A stretch of DNA of 64,000 bases from Aliiroseovarius pelagivivens (GCF_900302485.1 NZ_OMOI01000002.1:1-64000); one strand, 5' to 3'; shown: positions 8,975 through 18,984, numbered from the stretch's first letter. Notes: generated by a model from the sequence alone, not told the origin. Translations and numbers: made by a program.

Positions 8975-9205
8975 TTAGCCTTCCAGAACTTCCCAACGTT
9001 TCGTTTTCGACTTCGGTGCACATTCGATGATGCGGACCTTGTCGCCAGCCTTGTAGGCATTCTGTTCGTCGTGAGCGCGATATTTCTTCGACTTACGAAC
9101 GGTTTTCTGAAGCAGCGGGTGCTTGAAGCGGCGTTCAACCGAAACAGTCACGGTTTGCTCGTTTGCGGCGCTGGTAACAACACCATTCAGGATACGTTTG
9201 GGCAT
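8975..9205 (-). CDS. rpsQ: 30S ribosomal protein S17
   Basis: The 76-residue protein begins [20 protein letters not shown], an S17/OB-fold N-terminus, followed by [20 protein letters not shown] and [19 protein letters not shown]17 is a primary 16S rRNA-binding protein. It lies 14 nt after rpmC. Confidence 0.97.
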   Translation of the reverse strand: MPKRILNGVVTSAANEQTVTVSVERRFKHPLLQKTVRKSKKYRAHDEQNAYKAGDKVRIIECAPKSKTKRWEVLEG

Positions 9206-9219
9206 TCTTCAGGCTCCTC

Positions 9220-9420
9220 TTACTCAGCCGCAGCTTTGGCTTGTTCACTCAGGATGGTTTTCACACGCGCGGCGTCGCGACGTACTTTACGCATCTGAGA
9301 AGTGTTTTCGAGGGCACCTGTCGCCTGCTGAAAACGCAGGTTGAAGCTTTCCTTTTTCAGCTCTGCCAGCTTTTCGCGCAGCTGGTCAGGAGACTGATCA
9401 CGCAGTTCCTTGGCGTTCAT
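9220..9420 (-). CDS. rpmC: 50S ribosomal protein L29
   Basis: The 66-residue helical-hairpin protein begins [20 protein letters not shown] and has the L29 signature [21 protein letters not shown]29 sits at the exit tunnel. Normally it follows rplP directly; here rplP ends in a terminator about 3.4 kb away and rpmC is the first gene of its own unit. Confidence 0.97.
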   Translation of the reverse strand: MNAKELRDQSPDQLREKLAELKKESFNLRFQQATGALENTSQMRKVRRDAARVKTILSEQAKAAAE

Positions 9421-9541
9421 TCGCCTTTTCCTTTCCTTGCACCAGAGAGCTCTACCCGTCTTTGTCGGCAGGTCACCCTATGTCTGGTGGGTTATATGCA
9501 ATACACACGAATCCCGTTGCCGGGAATCCGCGCGATGTGCG

Positions 9542-9570
9542 TCTATAGGGTGGCTGGGCCTTGGGGGCAA
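9542..9570 (-). promoter_or_regulatory. Promoter of the rpmC-rpmD ribosomal operon
   Basis: On the minus strand TTGCCC (9565-9570) and TATAGA (9542-9547) are 17 nt apart. Transcription would begin near 9535, leaving a leader of about 115 nt before rpmC. This is needed because the upstream rplP unit ends in a terminator and the genes between lie partly on the other strand. Confidence 0.65.
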
Positions 9571-9706
9571 GGGAAATAACCCCGATAACAGCTATTCTTT
9601 TCTGGCTGCAAATAAGCCGCAGCGTTTCCCCGAATTGACGTTTGAGCCTCTCATTCAGTTAGGGTATCGCTTCACTACGCGCCACTTTTAAATTTGGGTG
9701 ACCATC

Positions 9707-10330
9707 ATGGCCAATATCTCTTCCCTCTTCGTGACCCGCCTTTACCATGCTCAACTGTCCGAGTTTGACCCCAAGGTCAGCCAAGACGAGCTTTATGACA
9801 GCTGCTATTCCATCGCCGAGGATGACGAGGCGGGGCAGGAATGGTGCGAGGCCGAGGGCTATCCCGGCTATACCTCGTACGCCTCCCTGACCGACCTGCC
9901 TTGGCGCTTCCCGATCTTCAAAGATCTGGTCGACAGCCTGGACAAGCACGTCGCCGCCTTTGCCGAGGATCTGGAGTTCAATCTGGATGACCGCGCGCTG
10001 GTGCTCGAGGACATCTGGATCAACATCCTGCCTCCCGGTGGCTATCACTCGGCGCATATCCACCCGCATTCGGTCATTTCCGGCACCACCTATCTGGCCC
10101 TGCCCGAAGGTGCAGGTGCGTTGCGCTATGAAGACCCGCGCCACGCCCGCATGATGGCTGCCCCGCCCCGCCGCAAGAACGCCCGTGAAGAACTGCAAAG
10201 CTTCATCACCAAACGTCCGGCCGAGGGCGACGTCCTGCTTTGGGAAAGCTGGTTGCGTCACGAGGTGATGCAGAACACCGGCGAGGAAGAGCGCCTGTCG
10301 GTGAGCTTTAACTATAAATGGGGTGAGTGA
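9707..10330 (+). CDS. TIGR02466-like putative 2OG-Fe(II) oxygenase
   Basis: The 207-residue protein has the layout of the TIGR02466/jelly-roll oxygenase family. A glycine-histidine segment GGYHSAHIHPHSVISGTTYL carries the probable HxH iron ligands, and the C-terminal WLRHEVMQNTGEEERLSVSF holds the distal histidine and the arginine expected to bind 2-oxoglutarate. The substrate is unknown. The frame opens at a GTG at 9698, but the ATG at 9707 has a better-spaced GGGTG upstream. It is divergent from rpmC and sits in one of the gaps in the ribosomal cluster. Confidence 0.6.
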   Translation: MANISSLFVTRLYHAQLSEFDPKVSQDELYDSCYSIAEDDEAGQEWCEAEGYPGYTSYASLTDLPWRFPIFKDLVDSLDKHVAAFAEDLEFNLDDRALVLEDIWINILPPGGYHSAHIHPHSVISGTTYLALPEGAGALRYEDPRHARMMAAPPRRKNAREELQSFITKRPAEGDVLLWESWLRHEVMQNTGEEERLSVSFNYKWGE

Positions 10331-10509
10331 CGGTCCGCGCCCTCACCACTCGAAAATCCCATCAAACCGCGCCCACTCGGCGCGGTTTTGCTTTGGGCCC
10401 TCGGAAATCGGCAAGATGCCGCGCCGGATCCTGTTGATATTGGATAACACTGGCGGCGCCGATAGCATCATGCTCAACACGCGACACACTCTGCATGATG
10501 GGAACGACC

Positions 10510-10848
10510 ATGAAAGCACCACTTAAGGCAGCCCTGATCCTAGCCCTACTTCCCCTGACGGTGGGTGCCGCTTGGGCCGGCAACGGAAAAGCAAAGGGGC
10601 ACGGCGCAGCCGGCTGCCCGCCCGGACTGGCAAAGAAGAACCCGCCTTGTGTGCCGCCAGGTTTGGCGAAACCGAAAGAGGGGGATTACGTTCATGACTA
10701 TGACTATCTCCCCTTCACGGATTACGACCGATATCAGCTTGATCCCCGCTATAGCTATTATCGCGTCGGCGAGATGATCTATCGCGCGGACCCGACCACG
10801 TTCCGAATTCTGGAAGTGATCGGCCTGATGGACGCGCTGCTGCGCTAG
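10510..10848 (+). CDS. Small secreted protein, possibly RcnB-like
   Basis: The 112-residue product has a clear signal peptide (MKAPLKAALILALLPLTVGA, cleavage after AWA). The mature part begins with a glycine/proline-rich CPPGLAKKNPPCVPPGLAKP segment that holds both cysteines in a duplicated PPGLAK motif. The C-terminal domain (YSYYRVGEMIYRADPTTFRI) resembles the RcnB/Ni-Co regulator fold, but the match is by eye only. The ATG at 10510 was preferred to 10495 because it begins the signal peptide. It may be a periplasmic metal-related protein. Confidence 0.5.
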   Translation: MKAPLKAALILALLPLTVGAAWAGNGKAKGHGAAGCPPGLAKKNPPCVPPGLAKPKEGDYVHDYDYLPFTDYDRYQLDPRYSYYRVGEMIYRADPTTFRILEVIGLMDALLR

Positions 10849-10915
10849 ACCACTATCATTGCAATCTTCGGTCCGGTGCCTATCTGCTTCGCATTGCGCC
10901 GCGACCGAGGACATC

Positions 10916-11497
10916 ATGAGCACACTCAGCAACACACCACTGACCGAGCTGACCGTCGACTACGGCACCCGCCCGACCATGCCCGCAATGCCCGAGGCGA
11001 CGGATGTGGATCGACGCACGGGGCGACGGTTGGCGGCGATCCACCGGATGCATCTAAACGATGTAGGCCGGATCGGAATCGTCTTGGACCAGATCGAAGC
11101 AGGCGAGGCTTCAGGCAAGGACCTGTCAGAAGCTCTGACCAATGCCGAGTTCGCACAGAACGTCCGGCAATTCGGCTCGCTCTGCGGGCGGGAATGCAAG
11201 GTGTTGAACATGCATCACGATGCCGAGGAATACATGCTGTTCCCCGAGCTTGCGACCAAGGGAAACGACGCCCTACGTGCCGTGGTTGCACGGTTGGTCG
11301 AGGAACATAAGGTCGTGCACGAACTGCTGGTCCGTCTGGAACGCGCCGCGATGGCGCTGATGTTCGAGGTAGACGCCCAGAAGTTCAACGCCGCCCGCGC
11401 GGTGTTTCGTCAGCTGGAAACCGTGGTGCATTCGCATTTCGGCTATGAAGAGACCCAGCTCGAAGAGGCGATTGGGGTATTTAAGGTAGGCGTTTAG
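10916..11497 (+). CDS. Hemerythrin HHE-domain protein
   Basis: The 193-residue protein has the helical HHE metal-binding pattern: IHRMHLNDVGRI, then NMHHDAEEYMLFPEL, EEHKVVHELLVRLE and VHSHFGYEETQLEEA. The spaced histidines and glutamates are the expected ligands of a non-haem di-iron centre that binds oxygen or senses NO or redox state. The start at 10916 is preceded by GAGGA. It lies 67 nt after the RcnB-like gene on the same strand. Confidence 0.75.
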   Translation: MSTLSNTPLTELTVDYGTRPTMPAMPEATDVDRRTGRRLAAIHRMHLNDVGRIGIVLDQIEAGEASGKDLSEALTNAEFAQNVRQFGSLCGRECKVLNMHHDAEEYMLFPELATKGNDALRAVVARLVEEHKVVHELLVRLERAAMALMFEVDAQKFNAARAVFRQLETVVHSHFGYEETQLEEAIGVFKVGV

Positions 11498-11609
11498 ATT
11501 TCCCGTACGGCGCAAGATTATCAGGGCGTAGATTGGGGCGACCTCGATCACAGCATGGCAAGAAGGCAAACCGCTGCATTGACCAAGTTCCCGTGGTTCC
11601 CATCGCCTT

Positions 11610-11649
11610 AAAAACGAACAGGGCAGACGACGAATGCCGGCTGCCCTGT
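11610..11649 (-). terminator. Probable terminator after the RidA-family gene
   Basis: ACAGGGCAG pairs with CTGCCCTGT around a 14-nt loop. On the minus strand the stem is followed by TCGTTTTTAA. It lies 24 nt past the stop of the RidA-family gene. Confidence 0.6.
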
Positions 11650-11672
11650 AGCTTGGTCTTCCAAACTGGCGA

Positions 11673-12017
11673 TTACTCTTCGTAAGCGGCGTCCACGATG
11701 ATTTCGACTTTCAGCTCGGGCCGGGCCAGCTTGGCTTCACCGCAGGCTCGTGCGGGCGCGTGGCCCTCGGGAACCCACGCGTTCCAGACCTCGTTCAGCC
11801 CTGCAAAATCGCTCATATCCGCCAGCCAAATGGTGGCGCGCAGCATGTGTTCACGCGACGATCCGGCCTTCTCCAGCAAGGCATCCAGACGACTTAGACA
11901 TTCGGCAGTCTGCTCTTGAATGGTCTCCCCCTCGCCCACTTGGCCAGTGATATAGGCGATGCCCTTGTACTTCACGATCTTCGAGGAGCGCACCCCGGTT
12001 TCAATACGTTCAATCAT
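11673..12017 (-). CDS. RidA/YjgF family protein
   Basis: The 114-residue protein has the family pattern: YKGIAYITGQVGEGETIQEQ, then LEKAGSSREHMLRATIWLAD and a C-terminal APARACGEAKLARPELKVEI holding the arginine that binds the substrate carboxylate in RidA. RidA deaminates reactive enamine/imine intermediates; subfamilies differ and the substrate here is not known. The ATG at 12017 with AAGGA upstream was chosen over 12083. It is monocistronic on the visible evidence. Confidence 0.8.
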   Translation of the reverse strand: MIERIETGVRSSKIVKYKGIAYITGQVGEGETIQEQTAECLSRLDALLEKAGSSREHMLRATIWLADMSDFAGLNEVWNAWVPEGHAPARACGEAKLARPELKVEIIVDAAYEE

Positions 12018-12273
12018 GCCCTGTCCTTCCGTTCGCAAACATGTGTTCCCCCTTGCAATCAGCGGTTTTGAGGCAAAGTTCAATCAGGAAATAGAGGGGC
12101 CGGCAGAAAGCCCCTGAAAAGGCGAGGTGAGGACCACGCCCGACGCTAGCGGGCCGTATCGATCTGGTAATTCCCTACGCGCCCTCGCCCCTTCGCAAAC
12201 GCTTCTGCACTTTAATTCGTCGCTGAACGCCTTCCCATGGGGAGGGTCGGGCTTGGCTCGATCGGGGCCCATG

Positions 12274-12687
12274 CTATTCAACAGTACGTTTACTGAGCAC
12301 ATACCCAGACAAAGACGCCAAATTCGCCGCACCAAAGATCTGAGGTAGAGAGGCATATGGGACAATGGTCACAAAATACAAATGCCAAATGTGCATTCCA
12401 ATCCCGGGCAACAGAACGAAGAATAAGAGGGAAAACGCCACCTCTAGCTTTAGGGCGTTTTCCTTGTCTTCAGGCGTGAATAATCTCGCACTAAAAGATC
12501 CAATGAACTTACCCATTGCCGCACCAAACATCGCCAACCCAAATATAGTTATCGGAACAAGCAAATCCCAAAGCTGGCCAAAAACGGATAGAGCGACAAC
12601 CCCCAGCGCTAAGAACCCGAGAGCAATCCATTTCACAAAACGATTGCTCTCGGCTTGTTCCACGACTTTGATCAGTCCTCGAAACAT
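12274..12687 (-). CDS. Hypothetical four-helix membrane protein
   Basis: The 137-residue protein has about four hydrophobic segments (WIALGFLALGVVALSVFG, LLVPITIFGLAMFGAAMG, a third around LLFFVLLPGIGMHI, and a weaker fourth). A short polar loop with FTPEDKENALK joins the second and third. AAGGAG precedes the ATG. The gene is AT-richer than the adjacent ribosomal genes. It lies between the rplP terminator and the RidA-family gene. No family is recognised. Confidence 0.6.
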   Translation of the reverse strand: MFRGLIKVVEQAESNRFVKWIALGFLALGVVALSVFGQLWDLLVPITIFGLAMFGAAMGKFIGSFSARLFTPEDKENALKLEVAFSLLFFVLLPGIGMHIWHLYFVTIVPYASLPQIFGAANLASLSGYVLSKRTVE

Positions 12688-12749
12688 CGTTCCTTAGAAC
12701 TCCTTCATTTCTCGAAACTCTGCTATGCGCGCTGCTTGGGCGCAAATAG

Positions 12750-12783
12750 AAAAACCCCCGCCGATTTCTCGACGGGGGCTTTT
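12750..12783 (-). terminator. Intrinsic terminator ending the rplB-rplP operon
   Basis: On the minus strand CCCCCGtCGA pairs with TCGgCGGGGG around a short loop, with a T-run after it. It is 35 nt past the rplP stop, so transcription does not continue into rpmC. Confidence 0.88.
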
Positions 12784-12817
12784 ATTCTTTGCACTAGCAA
12801 TTTCGCGTTAGCGAAAA

Positions 12818-13231
12818 TTACCAGTCCTCACGAACCACGACGCGCGATTTGATCGGCAGTTTCATGGCAGCAAGGCGCAGAGCTTCGCGAGCAACGTCGT
12901 CGTTGACGCCGTCGATCTCGAACATTACGCGGCCCGGCTTAACTTTGCAGGTCCAACGGTCCACGGAACCTTTACCTTTACCCATACGAACTTCGATGGG
13001 CTTGGCGGTTACCGGGGTGTCCGGGAAGATGCGGATCCATACACGACCCTGACGTTTCATGTGACGCGTCATGGCACGACGTGCGGCTTCGATCTGACGT
13101 GCAGTTACACGCTCAGGCTCGAGAGCTTTCAGTCCGTAGGAACCGAAGTTCAGGTCAGAGCCACCTTTGGCCTCACCTTTGATCCGGCCTTTGTGCATCT
13201 TGCGGAATTTTGTACGCTTAGGCTGAAGCAT
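12818..13231 (-). CDS. rplP: 50S ribosomal protein L16
   Basis: The 137-residue protein begins [20 protein letters not shown] and contains [20 protein letters not shown] and [20 protein letters not shown], the L16 signature. L16 lies near the peptidyl-transferase centre and the A-site. It is the last gene of the rplB unit, 13 nt after rpsC. Confidence 0.98.
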   Translation of the reverse strand: MLQPKRTKFRKMHKGRIKGEAKGGSDLNFGSYGLKALEPERVTARQIEAARRAMTRHMKRQGRVWIRIFPDTPVTAKPIEVRMGKGKGSVDRWTCKVKPGRVMFEIDGVNDDVAREALRLAAMKLPIKSRVVVREDW

Positions 13232-13244
13232 TGATCATATCTCC

Positions 13245-13952
13245 TTAGCGACGGCCGCCGGCGCCACGGGGCGCGGGACCTTCCTGGAGCTCAGCTTGAC
13301 GACGATCACGAGCAGCAGGATCGTGCTCCATGATTTCGCCTTTGAAGATCCAGGTTTTGATTCCGATGATGCCGTAAGGCGTCATAGCTTCTGCATGTGC
13401 ATAGTCGATGTCAGCGCGCAGGGTGTGCAGCGGCACACGACCTTCGCGGTACCATTCGGTACGCGCGATTTCAGCACCGCCAAGACGGCCAGCAACGTTG
13501 ATACGAATGCCCAGGGCACCCATACGCATTGCGTTCTGCACGCCGCGCTTCATGGCACGACGGAAGGACACACGACGTTCCAGCTGCTGAGCGATCGATT
13601 CTGCAACCAGGGCAGCGTCCAGTTCGGGCTTACGAACTTCGACGATGTTCAGGTGCAGTTCCGAGTCGGTGATGTTGGCGATTTTCTTGCGCAGGGTTTC
13701 GATGTCTGCGCCTTTCTTGCCAATGATCACACCGGGACGAGCAGTGTGGATCGTAACGCGGCACTTTTTGTGCGGACGTTCGATGATCACACGGCTGATA
13801 CCAGCCTGCTTGCATTCGGTCTTGATGAAGTCACGAATCTTCAGGTCTTCCAGAAGAAGATCACCGTAGTCTTTCGTGTCTGCGTACCAGCGGCTATCCC
13901 AGGTGCGGTTGACCTGAAGACGCATGCCGATCGGATTTACCTTATGACCCAT
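13245..13952 (-). CDS. rpsC: 30S ribosomal protein S3
   Basis: The 235-residue protein has the N-terminal [11 protein letters not shown], the KH domain with [18 protein letters not shown], and the C-terminal [21 protein letters not shown]3 forms part of the mRNA entry channel and its helicase centre. It overlaps rplV by one base (TAATG). An arginine/glycine-rich tail ends the protein. Confidence 0.98.
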   Translation of the reverse strand: MGHKVNPIGMRLQVNRTWDSRWYADTKDYGDLLLEDLKIRDFIKTECKQAGISRVIIERPHKKCRVTIHTARPGVIIGKKGADIETLRKKIANITDSELHLNIVEVRKPELDAALVAESIAQQLERRVSFRRAMKRGVQNAMRMGALGIRINVAGRLGGAEIARTEWYREGRVPLHTLRADIDYAHAEAMTPYGIIGIKTWIFKGEIMEHDPAARDRRQAELQEGPAPRGAGGRR

Positions 13953-14332
13953 TAGGCTTGCTCCTCAATTTGACGCACCTTGATGGTGAGTTCCGAGAAC
14001 GGCTTCATGATCTTGCCGAAACGACCACGGGCGCGCGGACGACCGCGTTTCATGGTCAGGTTTTTACCCACATAGGCCTCGGCAACGATCAGTTCATCGA
14101 TGTCCAGGTTGTGGTTGTTTTCGGCGTTCGCAATCGCGGACTGAAGGCATTTCTTCACGTCCTGAGCGATCCGCTTGTTCGAGAAAGTCAGATCGGTCAG
14201 AGCACGATCAACTTTCTTGCCACGGATCATTTGCGCGACCAGGTTCAGTTTCTGCGGGGACGTACGAAGCATGCGAGTTTTCGCCATTGCTTCGTTCTCG
14301 GCCACGCGGCGGGGATTTTTATCCTTACCCAT
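13952..14332 (-). CDS. rplV: 50S ribosomal protein L22
   Basis: The 126-residue protein carries [20 protein letters not shown] and the C-terminal [20 protein letters not shown], where the conserved beta-hairpin loop reaches into the exit tunnel. Changes in that loop give macrolide resistance elsewhere; none is evident here. It sits 3 nt after rpsS. Confidence 0.97.
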   Translation of the reverse strand: MGKDKNPRRVAENEAMAKTRMLRTSPQKLNLVAQMIRGKKVDRALTDLTFSNKRIAQDVKKCLQSAIANAENNHNLDIDELIVAEAYVGKNLTMKRGRPRARGRFGKIMKPFSELTIKVRQIEEQA

Positions 14333-14335
14333 GGC

Positions 14336-14614
14336 TTACTTCCTCTTCGCTTTTTTGTCAGCGGCGTGACCGTAGTAGGTACGGGTCGGCGAGTATTCAC
14401 CGAACTTCTGGCCGATCATGTCTTCGGTCACCAGCACGGGAACGTGCTTCTGGCCGTTATAGACGCCAAAGGTCAAACCCACGAACTGGGGCAGAATGGT
14501 CGAACGACGCGACCAAATCTTGATGACCTCGTTTTTACCCGACTCGCGGGTCTTTTCAGCCTTCTTGAGGACGTAAGCGTCAACAAAAGGGCCTTTCCAT
14601 ACAGAACGTGCCAT
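14336..14614 (-). CDS. rpsS: 30S ribosomal protein S19
   Basis: The 92-residue protein begins [20 protein letters not shown] and has [20 protein letters not shown] and [18 protein letters not shown]19 is in the head of the small subunit near A-site tRNA. It follows rplB by 3 nt. Confidence 0.98.
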   Translation of the reverse strand: MARSVWKGPFVDAYVLKKAEKTRESGKNEVIKIWSRRSTILPQFVGLTFGVYNGQKHVPVLVTEDMIGQKFGEYSPTRTYYGHAADKKAKRK

Positions 14615-14617
14615 ATC

Positions 14618-15460
<843 letters not shown>

Positions 15461-15822
15461 GTTTACTGTCTTCCGTTTGCATGTGCGGGCAAATGGATTG
15501 CCCGGATGTTATAGGGCCCCGAAGGTCCCCAAGTTCAAAATGTCACAGGCCCCGGAACGAATCCGAGGCCACACGACTTGCGCGATCTATCAGGGTTGGG
15601 GGGGGCTGGCAAGGGGCGAGGCGGATTCATTTCGCGCCAATCGCCCAATCTCGCAAGGCTTTGCGCCACGCCCTCGACAGAGCAGGACAACGCCGCCACA
15701 GCCCCCTCTTGCCCATAAACCTCACGTTATGCAAACCTGTATACACACAAGGGGGTTCCGTATCGCAGCCGGACCTACCGAAAGGCGGTCAGCGCGGAGC
15801 CCTGCTTTGGGAGGAGTGCGCT
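15461..15822. other. Divergent intergenic region between rplB and the DUF2189 gene
   Basis: This 362-bp stretch holds the rplB leader and promoter on the minus strand and, on the plus strand, the upstream region of the DUF2189 gene with a GGGAGGAG ribosome-binding site at about 15809-15816. No coding sequence in it is credible; frames here are extensions of neighbours. Confidence 0.6.
15584..15612 (-). promoter_or_regulatory. Probable promoter of the rplB-rplP operon
   Basis: On the minus strand TTGCCA (15607-15612) and TAGATC (15584-15589) are separated by 17 nt. The start site would be near 15577, giving a leader of about 115 nt. The same leader contains a small GGGCAA/TTGCCC hairpin around 15487-15503. 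A promoter is required here because the rplW unit ends in a terminator and the genes between are mostly unrelated. Confidence 0.5.
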
Positions 15823-16641
15823 ATGACATCCAAAACCACAGACACCACACCACCGGATCATCCAACGCCGCATCAGCAGGCCGCGATCGAGGTCAACACA
15901 GTGACCGCAAGCGATATTACCGCGTCCCTGAAGGCTGGGTTTTCCGACTTTCTGGCGCGACCTGTTATGAGCAGCTTCTTCGGCCTGTTCTATGCAGTTT
16001 TCGGAATTCTGTTTGTTTGGTGCTTGGTCTGGCTTGGCAAAATCTGGATGATCATTCCCGCCATGGTCGGCTTTCCGCTGGTCGCACCCTTCGCCGCCGC
16101 CGGGCTATATGAAATGTCCCGCCGATTGCAGAAGGGCGAAAGCTTCAGCTGGTCAGACATCCTGACCGTCATGGCGCGTCAAAGTAAACGCGAGATGGGC
16201 TGGATGGCATTTGTCACCCTCTTCGTCTTCTGGGTGTGGATGTACCAAATCCGGCTTTGGCTGGCGATCATCATGCAGGATGCGTCGTTCTCGAGCTTTG
16301 ACGGGTTCTTGAACGCAGTGTTCTTCACACCCGAGGGCTGGACCTTCCTTGCGATTGGCACGGGTGCGGGCGCTATACTGTCGGCGGTCCTGTTCTCGGT
16401 CACTGTCGTCGCCATGCCCATGCTGCTTGATCGCGAGATTGATTTCGTGACCGCGATGTTGACGTCTGTCCGCGTCGTCACGGAGAACCCGGTGACCATG
16501 CTCACTTGGGCGGCGATCATCTCGGTCACCATGCTGTTGTCGCTGGCTCTGGCATTTCTTGGCTTGATCTTCACTCTACCGATCCTTGGCCACACCACAT
16601 GGCACCTCTATCAGCGAGCCGTATCAACAGCGGAAGCATGA
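15823..16641 (+). CDS. DUF2189 family inner-membrane protein
   Basis: The 272-residue protein starts with a polar proline/threonine-rich segment, then ITASLKAGFSDFLARPVMSS, which marks DUF2189. About six transmembrane helices follow, including VGFPLVAPFAAAGLYEMSRR, a motif typical of the family. The function of DUF2189 is unknown; some members lie near respiratory genes. The ATG at 15823 has a near-perfect ribosome-binding site, unlike the longer frame from 15454, which would overlap the rplB start. Confidence 0.72.
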   Translation: MTSKTTDTTPPDHPTPHQQAAIEVNTVTASDITASLKAGFSDFLARPVMSSFFGLFYAVFGILFVWCLVWLGKIWMIIPAMVGFPLVAPFAAAGLYEMSRRLQKGESFSWSDILTVMARQSKREMGWMAFVTLFVFWVWMYQIRLWLAIIMQDASFSSFDGFLNAVFFTPEGWTFLAIGTGAGAILSAVLFSVTVVAMPMLLDREIDFVTAMLTSVRVVTENPVTMLTWAAIISVTMLLSLALAFLGLIFTLPILGHTTWHLYQRAVSTAEA

Positions 16642-16754
16642 TCTAGGCAGGTCCACTATTCCTTTGCCCCTCAAGGCTTACTGACCTAGTCCCCCCTTCC
16701 CTTCCGCCTCAAAATCCCCCATCCTCTCGCCAACAAAACTTTGGGAAGAGTGTA

Positions 16755-17033
16755 ATGAAGAACCTAGTTATTCTGGCAGGCGTCGCCGCGTTTGGGCTGT
16801 CGGGCTGTGTAACGCCCTCGGGCGTGGCGAACATGGATCCGAACCTGAAAACGCAGGCAACCCTGCCCCCAGAAGTGGCCGCGACCGTTGCGCCAGGGCA
16901 GGATACAAGTGACATCCGGATTGATGCCCGCGATGGCTGTTTGATGTATCGCCACAACGGCCCGGTCGAGACGACCTATATCCCGCTGCGCAACAAAAAG
17001 GGGCGCGCAATTTGCATCAAGCGCGAAGCTTGA
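16755..17033 (+). CDS. Small putative lipoprotein
   Basis: The 92-residue product has a lipoprotein signal, MKNLVILAGVAAFGLSGC, with the acylated cysteine at about residue 18. The mature part is short and polar with a second and third cysteine (DGCLMYRHNG and RAICIKREA) that could pair. No family is recognised. A bidirectional terminator separates it from the convergent L,D-transpeptidase gene. Confidence 0.65.
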   Translation: MKNLVILAGVAAFGLSGCVTPSGVANMDPNLKTQATLPPEVAATVAPGQDTSDIRIDARDGCLMYRHNGPVETTYIPLRNKKGRAICIKREA

Positions 17034-17050
17034 TCGCAACCTGAAAACAG

Positions 17051-17082
17051 AAACGGGCGGCCAGATGGGGCCGCCCGTTTTC
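17051..17082. terminator. Bidirectional terminator between convergent genes
   Basis: AAACGGGCGGCC pairs with GGCCGCCCGTTT around a six-base loop. It serves both the lipoprotein gene and the L,D-transpeptidase gene. Confidence 0.88.
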
Positions 17083-17098
17083 GTTTATGGGATCCGGA

Positions 17099-17809
17099 TC
17101 AGGCCGGATAAAGATGCGCGGTCACGCCGGTCTCGACCTGTTCGTACAGCCCGATGATATGGGCCATGACCATGCGTACGCAGCCCGAGCTGGCGCGCGA
17201 GCCGATCGACCGCGGCTGCGGCGAGCCATGGATGCGCAGATATGTGTCGCGGCGGCCCTCGTACAGATACAGCGCGCGCGATCCCAACGGGTTCGACGGA
17301 CCGCCGTCCATGCCGTCCTCGTACTTCTTGTACTTGTGCGGCTCGCGCTCGATCATGTCTTTGGTCGGCGTCCAGGTCGGCCACTTGGTCTTGCGGCCAA
17401 CGGTGTAGGTGCCGGGCTCGTACAGCCCGCTGCGACCGATCGCAACGCCATAGCGCATCGCCGTACCGTCACCACGAATGTGATAGAGATACCGCGCGAC
17501 CGCATCGACATGGATATCACCCGGCTTCAGCCCGTCATTGGCCTGCACGATACGTGGCAGCAGGCGTGGCTTCAGACCCCACGGGTTGGACGTTATCGGA
17601 TTGTAGTCAACGGGCGTCACGCGCGCGTCATAGCTGTTCCACATCGCTGGGTTCGACACCGGGCGGCGTTTGACCGCGACCGGCGCAGCAGGAGCAACGG
17701 GTTCAGGAGCCACGTCAGGCGCTGAGTTCTCTTGCGCAAACACAGGCGAAGCAATTGGGCCGGAAAACAGCGTGGCCGTCGTGATGACGAAATGGCGGCG
17801 GGTTAACAT
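17099..17809 (-). CDS. L,D-transpeptidase (YkuD domain)
   Basis: The 236-residue protein has an N-terminal export signal (MLTRRHFVITTATLF..., Tat-like twin arginine, cleavage after VFA). A proline/alanine linker leads to a YkuD catalytic domain with RIHGSPQPRSIGSRASSGCV, which contains the histidine and the catalytic cysteine. Such enzymes make 3-3 peptidoglycan cross-links or attach proteins to the wall. AGGA precedes the ATG. It is one of several envelope genes in the rplW-rplB gap. Confidence 0.85.
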   Translation of the reverse strand: MLTRRHFVITTATLFSGPIASPVFAQENSAPDVAPEPVAPAAPVAVKRRPVSNPAMWNSYDARVTPVDYNPITSNPWGLKPRLLPRIVQANDGLKPGDIHVDAVARYLYHIRGDGTAMRYGVAIGRSGLYEPGTYTVGRKTKWPTWTPTKDMIEREPHKYKKYEDGMDGGPSNPLGSRALYLYEGRRDTYLRIHGSPQPRSIGSRASSGCVRMVMAHIIGLYEQVETGVTAHLYPA

Positions 17810-17904
17810 TGGCAGTCCTCGTATCAGAATGAATCACTCGTCGAACAATCCCACACTACCTACGGTGTCAGGTAAAACGAGTCAAAACCGCGTATGTTCG
17901 CGCC

Positions 17905-18864
17905 CTATTTCTCGATCCGGGTGAGCAGACCGAGACGGTTCAGAATGAACTGTTGCCACCGGTTCAAAGCACTCATGCGCCGGAAGAGCCCCTCGCCCTG
18001 CCCTGAATTCAGGGCGTGTTCGATCATGGACCATTGCTTCAACCGCATCGGAGATTTCGTGCGTGGGATGGTTCGCCCGGAAATGCGCGTGGCCCACTTG
18101 GATTCCCAACGCTTATACCCAATCGAGTCAAAATGAACGATGCGAAGATTGGCATCCTTCGCGATGTCCTGAGGCATGAAGCTGACTTTCTTCCCGTTGA
18201 ACCAAGAAAAGTGACTGGTCATCTTGTCGGGGATCATCCCTCTGCGCACTAGGTGCTTCCCGGACATAAAACCGGTCACGCCGCGCCGGATCAAAAGCCA
18301 GTCACGCCCGTATACCAAAAGTGGCAGGACCGTGCGGCCCCAGAACCCGATGGGAAAAGGGTGCCTCTCGTAGCCGCAGCCAAATTCTTCATGGATATCG
18401 TCACCGGTACCCCAGACGGCTTCCGTGTTGCGAATGCGCACACCGCTAAATTCCTTGGGCAACTGCGCAAGCGCCGCGCCGAGAGGTTTGTCTGAAGTAA
18501 CGAACTCGTCCGCATCACAGATCAGCATCCAGTCTGATTTGTTCCGCGTCATCCCATTCCGAAACGCTCCGATTTGCTTGTCCCCTAGATCAAGCTGAGA
18601 GCTGTCCGGGTACATCTTTGCCCAATAGCTACTGTCGCAGCATTCAACACTGACAGAATCGTCCTGTTGAAAGGCCTCTTGCACCGTACGGGTTTCTTCT
18701 TCGGTGCCATCGAAATACAGAAAGATATGCTCAACGCCTGCGCGTTGGTGGTGGTCTACGAACCTTTGAAGGATTGGGAGCGTTTCTCGCACCAGACTGC
18801 AGATGGAAAAGCTGTCGATCTTTTCGTCGGTCAAAGCATCATCCCGAAAATCTGTGCGCCACAT
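17905..18864 (-). CDS. Glycosyltransferase (GT2/GT92-like), tandem copy B
   Basis: The 319-residue protein has SFSICSLVRETLPILQRFVD, HIFLYFDGTEEETRTVQEAF and, as a metal-binding DxD, DWMLICDADEF, which fit the Glyco_tranf_2_4/DUF23-type glycosyltransferases of Rhodobacterales. It is paralogous to the next gene along its full length: both share VWG..DDI...FGC.YER, GK.LRRG and a C-terminus with W..F.L.RLGLL. The ATG at 18864 has GGAA upstream; a GTG at 18876 is possible. It probably acts on an extracellular or capsular glycan. Confidence 0.7.
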   Translation of the reverse strand: MWRTDFRDDALTDEKIDSFSICSLVRETLPILQRFVDHHQRAGVEHIFLYFDGTEEETRTVQEAFQQDDSVSVECCDSSYWAKMYPDSSQLDLGDKQIGAFRNGMTRNKSDWMLICDADEFVTSDKPLGAALAQLPKEFSGVRIRNTEAVWGTGDDIHEEFGCGYERHPFPIGFWGRTVLPLLVYGRDWLLIRRGVTGFMSGKHLVRRGMIPDKMTSHFSWFNGKKVSFMPQDIAKDANLRIVHFDSIGYKRWESKWATRISGRTIPRTKSPMRLKQWSMIEHALNSGQGEGLFRRMSALNRWQQFILNRLGLLTRIEK

Positions 18865-18984
18865 GTTCGTTTCCACGCATTATACATCTACTTACAGGAC
18901 CTCTAGCGACGTAGTACCCAAATTCCAACACCGTCCCACCCCAAAGTGATGGGCTTACCGCACTCAAGTCGTCTTCGATCAGTG

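Noticed and set aside
12084..12273. Possible small gene in the spacer between the RidA-family gene and the membrane protein gene
   Set aside because: The frames here have no ribosome-binding site and read through palindromic GC-rich spacer; nothing supports coding.
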